From positions 671,084-735,083 of the forward strand of contig SSNU01000144.1 of NCBI GenBank assembly GCA_012064415.1: 64,000 bases of DNA, read 5' to 3'. The translations under genes and the position numbers were made by a program. Below are positions 1 through 15,300 of this stretch, one piece after another. How positions within the stretch are numbered: position 1 is the first letter of the stretch; each line of letters opens with the position of its first letter. Below the pieces are notes generated by a model. It was not told the origin of the DNA. It did no database searches and worked only from the letters and a program-made list of their open reading frames with translations. Source of the DNA: Gyrodactylus bullatarudis. Lineage: Eukaryota > Platyhelminthes > Monogenea > Gyrodactylidea > Gyrodactylidae.

Positions 1-3000
1 GAAATTATAAATTATTCTTTCAGAGTATGATTTCTCACATGTAATGCACAAATATACAGATAATATAGAGGAATATACATATAGTTATTAAACTAACTCT
101 GGCAACCTTTAATTAGAGAGTAGAATATATATCATAAGATTTCAGGGTGACGAAATGATGAAAATTTGATAAACTCACGATATTTCGTTGAACTCGTATT
201 TTTGGCAAATCGCATTATTGACATTTTGTTGCTGGAATAACGATGGAAAAGAGGGGGATTAGTTGATCAAAATTTTATAGACATATGGCAAAAATTATTA
301 TTAATTGAGAATAGCGTGTTATCCTCCTCGCGAATAGGAGAGTAGAAGCATCATTTGCAGCTTTATTTATCTTAGTAAACACAAGTAACATGAGAAAAAA
401 TATATGGATGCAGGAAGATAACAAGTGAGAATAAATCTTGAGAGATGCCGAAGTTCACGAAAGAGAAAGATGGACAGTCCAAAGTACATTCTATAGTGAA
501 TAACACATCGAATTAAAAGGAAATAGAAGTGTAGATTGATGAAATACCCATGACTGAGTTCATTCAAAGTAATTTAAGCTAGCTAAAAACTCCTTTCAAA
601 AAAAGATGAGTCCAGAAAGAGGCTAATACTTACAGAGGAGTATCGAGGGAAAAAGAGATTCTCGGTCATGACAATAAAAGTATAACGAAGCAACAAGAAA
701 AAAAGTGAAGAAACTTCCCCAAGGGAATGAAATCTGCGGAGTTTCACTTTTTTTAATCTCTCGACATAAAGGGAGAATCGGTGGTAATCACTTTTTTACA
801 TATCAATTCTCCCCGATAACTTGTTATCCCGTTTAAATATGAGGGAAGGGTAGAATTGTTTCAATTCCATCTCCCCCTTCAACTCTCAATAGACTAATTG
901 ACATAAATTGAACGAGAAAAAAATGATGCTTTCGACGAAATTTCCAATTCCATGAATGATCAATCAAACTCGCCTATGAGACAGATTCAATCTCGACAGT
1001 ATTTACACTTGGTAATGTAGTCACAAGTTAATGCCTAACCAAACATGCGAAATTAAATAAATAGTCTCTCTAGCATTTACTCAAGAAAGAGATTTATTTC
1101 TTTAAAATTTATTAATTTATTCCCAGCCAACAAAATACAAAAACATAATTTGAAATGAAAAATGCATCAAAATCAGAAGCGATTAGGCAATACTCTCCCC
1201 AAATGCATTTAATTAGATGTTGTTTACTTTTACTCCAACATTGGAGAAAGAAAAAAATTATGATTTTTGTCATTTCTTCGATTCTCTCTGGTTTAAATGG
1301 TAAGAGTCAACAAGGACTCTCACATAAGAACAAAAGTGAGTGACTAAGTGAGTGCTTTTTATTTGATTTCATTATTATGTTTTACAAAGAGTATGTAATT
1401 CTATCTATCTGTGGAACTTTACAATATATACAATTCCATGAGAGAAAACGTGTACTTGAATAATGATGCATACATCAAAAAAAATCTTTGTTTGAGTAGT
1501 GGTAAAAGATGAACGGTATTCTCAGATTTGTACTTGAAAAGATAATGATTCTATTTTATGGGCATGGTCGGCTAGAAAACTCGATTCAAGCTTGATAGAG
1601 CATCTGATACTACTATGCCTATTTCTAATTTAACGTAGTCTCTTTTTCCTGATGGCAATAGACAAATTTTAATAAAATCAGAATAGTAATAACACTTTGA
1701 CGTCCGAGGTCCAAATAATAAACATGAAAATTTCTGTAGATATTAAGGTCCTATAACTAAAAGTGTAACACCATTGAATCTTGACGAAAAAAGTTGGAGC
1801 AAAAGGTATTTAATTAGAATTAACTAAATTTACCTTATTCATCAAGACTCTTGGAATTATTTGTGCGGTTGCTTAAGAGTAGATAGTGGTAAATGTAAAT
1901 TTTTATAAAAAGGCTTCCAGATGATTAATTTTTTTATGTATAATTAATTTTGATTCCGTGTATATATTCAATTTCCGTAGTCATTAAATAGACTCAAACC
2001 GGAAAAGGTTAGAAATACTTAGTTATTATTATCTTGGTATCTCTATCTTTGTGTAAGCGATCTACATACCTCGAATTGAGTTGACAATATTTTAGTTCAA
2101 ACTCATTTCTCGAATTAAACTCAAAAGGAGGAAGGAATTTCAATCTCGATATTTTAACTCATAATCTCCGTTGATCTGAAATTAATAAATTGATCTATAT
2201 TCATTCACTCATAAGAGGATCCATCCATAGATATCTTCTTGATTTTCTCCTCCCAGTTTATATTATAGATTCTATAATCAGTTGGATTATCTGATCAAAT
2301 CTTAAGTTTGAACTAAATAGAAAAAGAACTCAACAAAAGATTTCTCAGTACTCTAGGCTCAGTCATAGATAATACAAATGTACTAATAATATATATTATC
2401 CTTGATCAACTACAAATTCCCTACTCTGATTTGTAAAACAAAATATCAACAGTAATATGGTTGGGTTTGGTTCATGGTTGAAATCCAATACATTTGAGTC
2501 ATGCTTGTCATCGGATCATTAACCCTTCAAGCCCCAGTTGGTCATATATATGGGACAAGTAACTTTCTCAAGCCATAATTCTGTTTTGAAGAAACTGAAA
2601 ATATTTTATTGACCCTTTTCCTGAAAGAAGAACTAATATTCTATGACTTATCAAGTTACAATAGTTTATTGAGAAGTTGGAACAAGTTGAAAATGACTCG
2701 TTTTTACAAAAATATAAAAAATTTCCAGAAAATTTCAAGAACATTTTTTTTAAAAACCACTCACAGAGATCGAAAAGAAAAGAACCTTTTAGGAAGAAAA
2801 AATACCTGTACAATTCGAAAATGTGATCAACTTGAAATTTAGCCATTTTTTGGCAGATTTCCAATCTCAGCGATGTACCTTGAAAAATTTTCTCTGGATC
2901 TTTAAGGGTTAAAGTTTGTCTACTCGAGTTTAATTTATTTCAGAAACCAAAATCAAGGTCAGCCTTTCTAATGAATTTGATTGATATCTGTATATGTTCG

Positions 3001-3325
3001 AGAGAGAATAGAATGCTAGTTACTGCTCAAGTGTTAAAAAGGATTCTTTTCTAATAGATGATGAATGAAAAGAAAGAAGGAAGGCTTAGTCATGTATCTG
3101 GATTATTTTAGTAATTATAATAACTATGGCTATAAATCACCAATTTGTACAATATATTTACATTTCGATATATCTACTATAGTTTTTTTATAGTGATTCT
3201 CATTATAATAGATGGAAGACAAAAAAATGAAAGGACTGCGAATGTGTGAATAAATTGAGAGAGAGAGAGATAATCGCATTTCTAAAGGAATTTATCACAA
3301 AGTAATACGAAGATAGAAAACTCAC
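1..3325. other. Left edge, intronic or intergenic, no exon recognised
   Basis: Probably an intron of the minus-strand EGF-domain gene, because exon 3492-3326 ends in a donor (gtgagt) with an open frame. I see no further exon. It contains the TTAA-flanked element at 2523-2908 and a short (GA)n run near 3256-3270. Confidence 0.5.
2523..2908. mobile_element. TTAA-flanked MITE-like element
   Basis: A 386-bp segment flanked by TTAA on both sides (2519-2522 and 2909-2912). Its ends read CCCTT inward from the left and AAGGG outward on the right, so the TTAACCCTT / AAGGGTTAA termini are inverted. This matches the TTAA target and CCC-start termini of piggyBac-type elements. The inverted match is short (5 bp plus TTAA), so it is weaker than the element at 9589-10169. 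The interior near 2755-2840 resembles 14038-14130, indicating a dispersed repeat. Confidence 0.5.
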
Positions 3326-6300
3326 TTCCGGATCTGCCTTGTAGTTTACATTGATAAATGTATCTGGTTCACCCTTGACGATAAATACATCCGATGTAAA
3401 GTTCATAGGTAATGATTCTTGCGAAGAGAATATTTGCCAAATGTAATCAGCCTGGTCGGGACTGAATTGAGCGACAATTACCTGGGACTCACCTAGCAAA
3501 ATGAAAAACAGAATGAGAATCTCTCTCAAGTTTTTGATATTTTGCAATCAACTCACCGTCCTTGACAGGTTTGGTAAATGTCAAGTTAGTCTGGCCAATG
3601 TTCTTCATGTCTTGAAGGTTGAACTTCTGCAAAATAGAAGAGAACTATTAATGCTATTCAGCTAATGTTCTTAATCAATTTTAAGCGAGAAATGTATTAA
3701 TTTATGAATCATTTACACAAGAAACAAAGAGCCGAAAAGAGTGTTTTCAAATATTTCCCATATTTTTTCTCTATTTTACTTAATTTTAATGATACATTTC
3801 TCTAAGAAAATCAATCCAAAACGAGAGAATATTATCATCATTATTATTTTCCCTATTTAACAAAGTGAAACTGGGGATATATAAAGTTATTGCCGATAAT
3901 TTTGAAAGCGAATGAACCGATATTAACCCGGTTATTAGGATAATATATGTTGAACTAAATCGGAAAGGGAATCCTTCCAACTCTCTGTTGATGCAAGCAT
4001 TAAAATGCATAATTCTTGTGTGCATAAGTACACGGGAGGGAGAAAATAATCCCTTCCTAATAAAATCATAAAACATGCATTTTTTCAATGTTCTTTAACG
4101 TCAAATGACAAATGTGTTAAAATCTTACGGGTAAAAGTACTCGAAACTTTAACCAAAAAAATTCTTGGCAAAACAGAAATCAGTTGAAATTAAAATACTA
4201 AAATACTATAACGAGAACTGGTCAAGATGAAAAAAGTATTCAGTTCTCTTGAAGTTTTCGCTAGCCTAGATTGAAAAGTTAATCATGGGAGAGATGAAAA
4301 ATGGATTATCAACGGTTCTCTGGACAGCTTTATGAATGACCTTGTGGGCAAATGTATTCTCTTATGCCGAAATGTCATTCAAAGAGGCCAGATTTAACCG
4401 AAAATAATTCATGTGATGTGACATTATTTTAAGGAATACTTATCACTTTTGATGATGTATCGAAAATGTGTCACTCTTTAATACGAAAAGATGCATATTT
4501 CTAGTTTAAGAATTGAAAACGAAATTCTGTCCAAATTCATAGATATTTTAGAAATGGATGCAATACTTAAACTATCTCCCCGATACATGGAGTTTACAAT
4601 GTTTTAAAAGTCCTGAGTATTTATTTCTTAGTTCATCGAATAAATCTAGTAAGTAAGAGCTTGGTTAATTTAATAGAAAGAAAATAAAGTTCTAGTCAAG
4701 ATTAAAACCAAATGTCATGTTATTTATAGTATTTGATTAGCAAGAATAAATGTAGCACATTTGTTTTCAAAGATAAATAAGAGAAATCATGTGAGATTAG
4801 AAATAGAAGGTGTCCAAGAAAACTAGGGATGATTTTTAGAATTCTTGCTCCTTTTACATAAAAATTACAAGTTTTGTTTTTGTCTAGATTACACATACAC
4901 ACATTGAATATGTATTAGTAGATAACTGAGAAATTTTCTTAAAAATGTATAAGAATTGGGGCGTTTTTTCTACTCTGTATAAAGATTTTTAGCCTAAATA
5001 ATTTTGATAAATACATGAATAAATTATAATTTTTTAGAGGTTAGATTTTACACATAGAAATTAACAACTCTGATTATTGAAGAAACTGTAGAGAATTTAT
5101 ATGTACATTCTTTCTTTCTCTCTCTCTCTCTATCTCTCTCTAAATATTTATTACATGAAAAACCAGCATAATTTGCTTCTTTATTTCTCTTCTTCTTCTC
5201 AAGTTTTATCCTCAAAATAAAGGGAGCGAGATAGCTAAATAATAATAGCAATAAAAGAAAGCAGACATTCACAATATATTGAAAATATTTCACACATGAC
5301 AGGAAATGCATTGTCTCACTCAAATTAAGCACCTCTGTTAAAGACAAAAAGTGGTAGAAAAAACGTGCATTTCTTATCAATAGAATGAGGGTTCAAGTAA
5401 AAGGGGGGTTCTTTCTTTTGTAAAATTTTATAGAAATGTCTCTACAGTGTAATATAATTGATCAGAAATGATAAATAAGCAAGAGTTTAATTTGGAGATA
5501 TATTTTTGAATGTGTAAAGGTTCCTTATACATTCAAGTGAAGTGGTAGTAGTGTATTAGAAAATGAGCAAATGCAAAAGGGTGAAAGGAACATTAATTAA
5601 TTATGAATTGAAAAAAAAAGTTTACATGCACATCCAAGTCAATGTGTTCATTAGTTATTATTATTCAAAGAGAAAGAAAAACATTTGGGCATGAATAGCC
5701 CAATGGGTGAATTTGAACAAAGATAATTTGGTGTATTAGTAATCTGGGTAAATAATCTGCGTTCATTTGACCCAACTATGTAATCCATAGTCTATTCTAT
5801 ACATACGCTAGTGGTAGTTAATATAATCTAATGCATAATATCATAATCATAATGATTACTTTTTATTTTATCCTATCCAAATAAACATTAAAATGAATAT
5901 TATTTTAAATCTTGAAAAAAAGAAGAAAAATAAATTTCAATAACTTGAGGTCATAGAGAGAGAATAAAACAAATACAGAATAAAGAATGATAAATATCGG
6001 GAGTTGTTATTTTTCTGCCTGTTATTAAGAAAAAAAGCTTTCAAGAAAGACCATTTTTGGTTTTTGTATTTCAACTCTTCACTTTAGGAGGTGTTTTAAA
6101 TTTCAAATTTTTATGGCTGATTTTAAGAACTTTTATAGGCGAATTCGAATTTTTCGTCTGATGATATTTCAAAAAATATCAGCATTTGATTTTTTCAAAA
6201 TTTCAAAATTGATAAAAGGTTGAAATAGTGGGAGATTTGGGCATTTTCAAAAAGATTTTTCATTCAAGCAACTCATGGACACACTTCATAATGGGATTTA

Positions 6301-9300
6301 AAAAACATTTATGTGGCTATCCGGAAAAAAATATTTTTACCTTACAGTAGCTCTAGTCAAACCTCAAATGACTAACTCAGAATGAAACTTAAATTAAACT
6401 TCACCCATTAAAAGATCAAGCATTCACGGAGAAGGCTTATTGACGATAATTACAAGTTCTCGTTTGATCATTGGATGTGTGAAATGTAACGTAAGTCTCA
6501 TTCTAAGTTAGTTATCTAAGATTTGAATAGAACTACTGTAAGAAGACTAGCATCTCTCGGTAGTTCTAGATAAGGCTGATAGTTGGCTAATAGGGAGGCT
6601 TCTTCCTATCGACAAACATTATTCAGGATCCTATGAATATTTTTGTAAAAATAGTAAATTTCATCTTTATGTCAAGTAGCTTTATTATGACTCAAAATGT
6701 ATTTCAGATTCCTTAAGAAGAGAAATTTTAGTTTTCGAGTTAAACAAGGTGAGACTCATTTGTATTGGAGAAAATACAAAACTCCTCTAAAGCTTTCGAA
6801 ACAATATCGAGATAGAATACCAAATTTTCACGAATGGGTTGAATAAAAGAATTTTTCTCCTTGATATTCTACAATCAAAGATATAAGGGTACATTTAAAC
6901 ATCAGATTAATCAGATAGAAATACATTTCTGTTTATGTTTCAAATGATGAATAACGTAGGAATTCAGAAGAAATGCATTTCATAATCAAAAGTTTTGCCT
7001 AAACTTGTAATGGCAAAAAATGTAGAAGCAAATTTTGATGGAAATTTTGAATAGTGAAAAAGATTTCTCCAGTTGTCATGAATCTAGCGCCAGGATAAAA
7101 CAAAATTCGACTGTTTGTTTTAATTTTTCAACCCAGTGCAAGAATCACAATCAAATACAAACGGAGTAAAACTATAAGAAGAGATAACTCCAGGGAAAAT
7201 GGATTATAAATGCATTTCGAGGATCATTGTTTTAGTTAGTAGATATATAAACGTATATTTTACGTAAATAAAATTGGAAAGCAAGAGTGAGGAAACTATC
7301 TTCCTTTTTTATCATAAATTCAAGGTGCTTGTCTATTTCAAGAATCAAAGGCTTCCTTTGTGATGAAGTCAATTTTTAAATTTGTCTTTTTTATTCATAA
7401 AAAGGACAGGCTACTTTTGACTTTAAATAATTGACTTACATTAATACGAAATCCATTTTGTTCCTTTGTCAGAGAGTCGGAGAGTTGAAATATATCGAGC
7501 AACTTGTCAACCATTGCTTGAATATTGAGTCTCTTCTCATCTTCTTGTAAATAAATGTGATTCGATATTTGTAGGGGGTTGAGGGGTGTCTCAATTGAAA
7601 TCAGGTCATTGGTTGAATTCATGAAAAGATCAATGATTTTGTTACGTGAATCTCTGGAAAAATCAAAAAAGAATAGGGAATGAATACTCGTATTAGAAGG
7701 ATAAAGTTTATCAATTGAATATCCTGTTTGCATGGAACATATACCACAAGATATAATCCCAGGGTATCACAAATTCCACGATGAGAATATATTTTTGAAA
7801 CAATATAGAATAGAAAGGATTCTCATTTGATAGACAGCTGAAATTTACCCGAAATGAGAAAACATCTACGCTCATAATTAAAAAAAGAAAAATCTTTTGT
7901 TTTTCTACCTTTGTTTACTCTCGAGTCGCACTGATACAACAAATGAAAATGAATATAATAAGTGTAAAACCTGCTAAAAGGCCTTTCCATATTTATGTAT
8001 TTATATATAGGAGAAATAAGAAAAAACATTTCTCTTTTCAAATGTAGTTATGTGTGGAGTTGGAAGCATGTTTTCAATCAAAAAGCTACTTTTCATCAAT
8101 TTGTTTCCGTGATAACTATTAGTGGTGTGAAGCTACTGAGTGTTTTCCAAAACAACACATTGTTTTGAGAAGGATTTTCATGCAAACGCCCTAAGCAAAA
8201 AAACAAAAAACTGAATAAACATGTTTCTTTTTTTGGGGAAATTCCTAGTGAAGCTAGGAGACAAAAGAAAAAAACTCTGATTGTATTTTTGTTACTTCAC
8301 AGAAGAGAGAGACTACTAACACATCAAACAAGTTGTTATGCTAAATTTTATTCTTTATTCTCCATAGTGTTTTATAGTGTACCATCAAGTTGTCTCCTTT
8401 ATCATGGGATTAGTGCAAGGGGATGATTTCTATCTGGATATCACAATTCTACTTTTTTATGATTCCTATCCAGTGTTAGGAGTGAATGAACAATTACACA
8501 TTTTCTCAACACCATCGAGAAGAAAAGAAACCCATAGACTAAAGTAGAGAAAAAATTTGTTTCTAAAAGAACTAGACAAGATTAAAAAGATAACTGCTGC
8601 TCGTAGATGGATCAATCACGGTTTCCTTTGAATTTAAAAGGTTTTAATAACTATGAATACTCTGATTACGCTTGTCAATTGGGCATTATTTTTAAATACC
8701 TTCTAATTTTTCGGATCATGTTCAACATTTAAAATCTTGTCCACTTTTAGTATCAACTTTGGTACATGACAATAAATTATGTGGAAAACTGATTTTTCTA
8801 ACAACTCAGATTCATAAAACGAGGTTTTGTTTAGGAATGATGAATGCCAAGAAAAAATTTAATCAAAACATTTGAATTATACTCTTAGTTTTTCTGAAAA
8901 AAAGGGTATGAATCATGAAAAAATAGATAGGTAGATCTTAAAATCAATATTCAATTAAAGAAAAAAGTTGTTTATATTTTCTATTCTCTCACCAACTCTT
9001 TGAATGGAACCCAATTTTCCGACACTGACACATAACTGTAACCAACCAAAAATAATTAAAGTCACACATAAAATTCAACAAATGCACGAAATAGATATCT
9101 CTATAGTCAAGTCTGTATTTGTAATAAATAAAACTATACAGGAGTAGAACTATGAAATTCTATATCTACATAGCTTTAATTTTTTTATTGGAAAAGAAAT
9201 AACTGTCTTATTTCTAATCAAAGAAATGGACAATGTCTTTTAAAAGGTACAATTTCCAATTATGAGTTTTTATTAGATGAAGTGGATACTGTCCAAGCTT

Positions 9301-12300
9301 GGAGTGATCAGAAGAAGACAGGGAAAATAAAAAAGAGAGAATATCATGAAAGAGTTTTTTCTTGCGTGAGATTCAGTAAATTTTCACTTTATAAATCTAA
9401 TTTATCCTTTCTAGACAGCGTTGATTGCAATTGCAAGCTAGTTTGAGTTATACTGGGGTTGGAATAAAAAAGAATAAAACAAAATAATATATTATTTTTT
9501 ATCATCTTGAGCTGATTCCGAAATTAATCCCAATTTTTTAGTCTAAACAGCCAAAAGACTAAATGAAAAATTCTTCTCGAAACGTTAACCCTTTCGATAC
9601 CCTTTCAAACTGACTTTTTTCAATGATTTTGAGACATTTTTTCGTGATATTTGAACTTTTACCGAAGGAGGTAGAATTCCTTTATTCATGATTCTTTTTG
9701 ATCGAAATGATTAAACTCATCAATGTTCAGAGATAATAAAATTAATTTCCGTAGAAGCTAAATTGTTAATCCAAAACAAGGTATATTTTTAATGCATGAA
9801 ATCAATGAGCAGTTCCATCAACAGTCTCGTGAAAATGGGGCAATTTTCAACCCCAATTTTACCTTAAATCTTCAATATCTAGGTTATTTTGTAATAAGGT
9901 CGAATAAAATTTAAAAGATATCCTTTTTGACATTAATTGAGTCTTTGAAACAATTAACTTTCAAATAAATCACTTCATTGGCAAAGTTTCACTCTAAATA
10001 ACTCACCAGTAGATGGGAATTTCAATATAAATCAGACCCTGATGAAATTATGTGTAAGAAAAAATTTTCATGAAATTTTGTCCTAGTAAATGTTTTTTAT
10101 CATCAAATTTTAGGTAATTCTGAGAATCAAACCTGAAGCTTTCTTCGTTTAGCTATCGTATCGAAAGGGTTAAACAAGGATATTTTTCAATTAGATTAAT
10201 CCAAAATTGTGTATTCTTTTTTAATGAATCTACAATTCCTTCTGTTAAAGTGAACCTGGGTTTGTAACTTGGTTGCTATTCCCAATTTTTCGAACTTTGA
10301 ACTGATAATTTTATTGATTTGAAGGCGATAGGGTAGACAAAAGAAGTTTTTCAGGATCAGAATTAAACATTTCATTGATTTCAAGCAGTGATGAACAAGA
10401 TATCGAAGTCCAACTCCCACACGATAATGAGATGGATCATGAGATCAGATTTTGCACAATTGATTTTCTTCTCTAATTCCAATCCTAAAAAACTTCTTTG
10501 ACCATTGTACCTTTTCAAAATAATGGGAATTTGACATCAAATTGAAATAGAAAAATATATCATATTTCATTCCCAACTTCATATCAATTAGCTTTTGTCA
10601 AGGATAATTCCATTTGTCAACTGTAACCTAACCTTACACACATGGAACAAACTACAATCAGTATATTTACTTCTTTGAGATAAAATTTCAATTCAGAGCC
10701 CATGTGCTGAGTTTAATGATTTAAAAAAAAGTAATTCAACCTAAAGGTTTTCTAACGACATTGCCTATTAAACTTTTTCAAGTCTATATATACATTTATC
10801 TCATGTAGCTCATCAAGTGTTCCTCCATTCAATTCGTCTCTTATCAATATTCATTAATAACTTTTTATTTCCTGTTTTGATGAGTTACACACTGTTTATT
10901 AGGTAGAAAAATGTTTAGTCATACATTTGAAAAATGTTTAACTGACATTTTGAGAGAATACTCATCTTATCAGTTTACAAAATGCACTGTAATCATATCC
11001 TCTTTTTATGTATAAGCATATTAGGCAAATACAGTATTCAAATACATATATTTTTCAAAGGGTACACTGGAAAAAGTTTGCTTGTATTAAAACTTTGAGT
11101 AAAGATTTCTGTGCCCAGATAGACAAGGGAGCTTTTCCCAGTTGCATCAGTTAATGATGCAAAAATGAGGTATTGTAAGAACTAATCCACTTTTTAGACA
11201 ATACTAAAGATACTCAAATGAGGAAAAGATAATCTTTAACTACACAGATGTGTAAGGAAGATAATCCTCAGTATGATTTTTCCATCTCTCGCTCTAACTC
11301 TTCTCACATCATAAATTATGTTATATAGGCAATTAATTAATTAGAAACACATAAAAATGATGTTTCACCATGATTATTTGAAGGTGTGTGATACAACACT
11401 CATTTGACATTACACAGGAAATGTATTAAGGGATAATATTCAAAGGGCACTTTTATGCTGCAAAAGAACAAGTTTGAATTTTTCATATCATCGAGTAAGC
11501 TATGCAAGTTTCAATTATTTTGAGCTTGCAAGTTATCGATCATTCTTTGGCCTAAAATTAGGCTATCTTTGGAGGTACAGCAGATTGAGTTCGGACGAGT
11601 GCATATCTGAATTCTACAGGTATGACTACTCGATGAAAAGTTATCTTACTTTTTATTTTTGACCCTGGGAAATGAGACTTCAAAAAACGATTTTCTTTGA
11701 ATAGGCACGCTATTGACGAATGATAGACCTGAGATCTTTGTGTATTCAAGGAGATATACAAATAGATTCCTTATCGAATGGGTTGTACGAACGAAGTATT
11801 TTCTGAGGCTTAGATGAATAATAAAGAGTCGCTAAAATGATATGAGATAAGAATAACCCAGTTGAATTTTAAGGATTAAGAAACTACTTTTATTTGGAAG
11901 AGCCATTTCTATCTGGAGATGAACAAAAATTTTTTTAAACGCTGAGAAATAACATAATGCTAAAATTCTTCATCATCAGTTAAAGCAGTTGCCATAAGAT
12001 CAACTTTGATGTTTTTGGGTTTACAAAGATTATGCTTAATAGAAGCAGATATTTTATATTTTTAGATGACTACGGAGGAACATTTCTGAACATGAGAAAG
12101 TGCTCAAATTCAGTGAGTTTCTCAATTGAGTAAAATTCAAAATGAGAAAGGAGGCTAATGAGAGGAAATTAAACTCACTGGTAATATAATATATTTGATG
12201 ATTCAGATGTAGATTTATTCATTTCATAATACTCTTTCATTCAGAATAATTAACCATTTCCATGATGTATATATTCTCAAGATTCTATCACTTTCTTACA

Positions 12301-15300
12301 GGTTATTTCATCGAATTTGGGAAATCAGGTTGATAGATAAAAATTTAATTTTATACATTTATCGAGAAGTAACTAAAAAGAGAATAAAAAATGTCGCTAT
12401 CAAAAAAGAGAAAATGATGCAAAATGTTTTGATTGATTCGAGTCAACTTTTATTATTTTCTATCATGGTTGATAATTTAGCATGATTATCAATATATTTG
12501 GTGACCTTACAAATTTTTTATACAAGTCAGAGTTAACCCTTGGTTAGAAAAAAAATTAAAAAACAGATAACAGATATCCATGTGTGTTGATAATCTCGAC
12601 ATTTTCACAGAGTTCAATGGATTGTCTAGAGTACTGACTCATGAGCAGGGGATTCAACTCTGATTTAGAAGGAATATAGGTCAAATGAATTTTCATCAAG
12701 AATAGATTTAACAAGCCTAGGTTGAATGAAGGAATTTAAACTGAGCTGATCCGAAACATTTCATACAATTTTGTCATGTAAGAAAGGTGTATTTTTATTT
12801 TAGACGGAAAGATAATTTGCCAATAATAAAATTCTAATAAAATCTTTTTATTTCCAAATGACCTTTGTTTCTCATGTTGAATTAGAGATAATTTGCATTA
12901 AAATAAAAAACAATAAATACAAGACAGCTAAATGATAAATTTTTCTTTGACAATAATAAAAGATGACTCATTTTTTATATGATTGGGGGTATTACTCAAG
13001 GAAAATGTATAATAATGGGAAGCCAATTTATTTCACTTGCCTAGAATAAATATAAAAATGACACATGATAGTTATCAGAACAGATCCAGTTAATTTATAG
13101 TGGATAATATCAATCTATTAGCGGCAAGGTGGATTTTTCACAAGAATTTTGCTTCATCAAGAGAAATGGGCTTGCCTTTAATTCTCACTAGAGAGATTGA
13201 AGAACGTTGATTAACTACAGTACTGTCAAGATGTGTTACTTATTGATTAAAGTGATGATAGTCTGTGGTTAGAGAATCAAGTGCTGTTCATGATAGAAAT
13301 CTAAAGCTCTTGAATGTAGAGTGCTTAAAATTTTATGAAGAAATTATTTTTCATAAGAAAACGACAGCCAGGCATGACTGGTTTGCGAAATTCGTTCTAA
13401 AGTTGGTCAAGAAGAAGCAACTCTTTTTTTGATCATCTAAAATTGATAAAATGTACTTTGGATCAGATGAAGGGAAAAATTAGCAGAAAGTAGTCAGATT
13501 AACCTAGGCACATGAAAGTGTTCGTACCAAGAGAATAATGAGAAGATATTTTTCAATATTGAACAGGAATAGTTGTGAAATCTTTTATTGATCCCCCATT
13601 CCAGATATTGAGTTCAGGAATATATCTTTTCCCCATACATATCTAGAAATGGTAGAAAGAGAGAGAGAGAAAGAGATTGTGAAACTATGCAAAGATTGCT
13701 CAAGGTAATATTTTTATCCATACATATGTATAAGTTTATTATATTAAATGCGTATTATTGTTTTGAATAAGTCATAAGGCTGTCTTGAAAAAGAAAGTTC
13801 TTAAAAAAAGTTCATTCTTATCCTAGAACATAGTCTTGTTAATCAATTTAATTAAAGATACTTTAAGGCTATATAAGTTATAGTTGAGAGAAAATTTATA
13901 GATAAAGGTCATCGAAAAAGATGTTGGATTGTCAGGCATAAACTTTTCATAAGAAAATGGTTAGAATAGAAGAACTGTAAGAACTCGATTTTTAAAATTG
14001 ATAAAAATCGAGAGTTATTCGAATTTCTCTATTCCTAAACCATTCACAGAGATGGAAGAAAAACAGAAAGAAACTTTTATCGAGATATGATACATGTAGA
14101 ATTCGAAAATGTGATCATCTTGAATTCATCTCTTGAAATAAAAAATTTAACTATTTTCCGGGTCTATAATGGTCATTTTTAGGGCCAATAACTCCTAAAC
14201 TAAAGGATAGTTTTTGAAAAAAATTGCATATTCGTTATAGCCTATAACTTATCAGCGTATATCAGAATGATTTCGATTTCCAGACTTGAAAGCATTTTCT
14301 AAATATTTGACATAAAGCTAAGATTTGAATTATCTACTCAAATTAAATACATTAGTATATTTTTATCAATTTTCTCGCTTTTTGTACACATTCTGAATAT
14401 CCTTCGTTTTCAATATAGAACCTATTTTTAAACAAAAAAGGACCCTAAGCTTTGAGATGTTAAAGAATTGGTTTCATTTTCACTGTACATCGATTCCCTA
14501 TCAAATTTCCCATTGATAACTCGAATCTCAACCTGTCAGTGGCCAATTTTCCTTTTAAAGGGAGTTTTTCTCTAGAGTGAATTTCAGGTAGGGAAATTGG
14601 CCACTCTCAAATTAACACCTCCAAACTGAGCTATCTCAATAGTGATAATTGGCCAGGAAGGATGTGGTGGGGTGTGTGTTTGTGGAAAGATTTTGAAGCA
14701 TCATCATCAGTGTGTAAGATGATGAATGTGAAGATACACACTTGAATTTTTTCCCTCTTTGGTGACTAAAAAACTACCACTTGACTTGGAAAGAGTTTTT
14801 TTCAATGTATCTAAAACAATCGTCAGCCTCTATTAGATGAATATAGAGTTTACTCAAAAAAATTGTTCGAGAACAATCATAACGATACTAATACTAATAA
14901 TAATACTATAATTATAGTGATAGTATTGGTAGTCAATTTAAAACTTGTAAACTTTTCAATAATGCAAAAGAATGAGTGCTCACAGTGAAACAGAACTATG
15001 AGAAGAAAAAGTTTACAAATAGTAGTAAATGTATAGAAGAGTTGAGAGAATGAAAAAATACAAAAGAGAGAACAAGAGATGGAATTATTGATGTAAAATC
15101 TTCTTTACAAGCATTAGTTGATTATGATTTGAAAACTAAACTACAATAAAATTATTCTTAAAAATAACTTATCTACGATTGTCTCATAACAAAATGTAGC
15201 ACTAAAAATTTACGGATTATCATGCATGACTCCTAAATTCAGATCAAAACTGTAAGGGAATCATATTTGAGATCAAATTTTCCCTGTATATCACTCAAAT

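Noticed and set aside
11474..11761. Opposite-strand ORFs of about 62-67 codons
   Set aside because: Neither has a family resemblance or splice sites that fit the surrounding EGF-domain gene.
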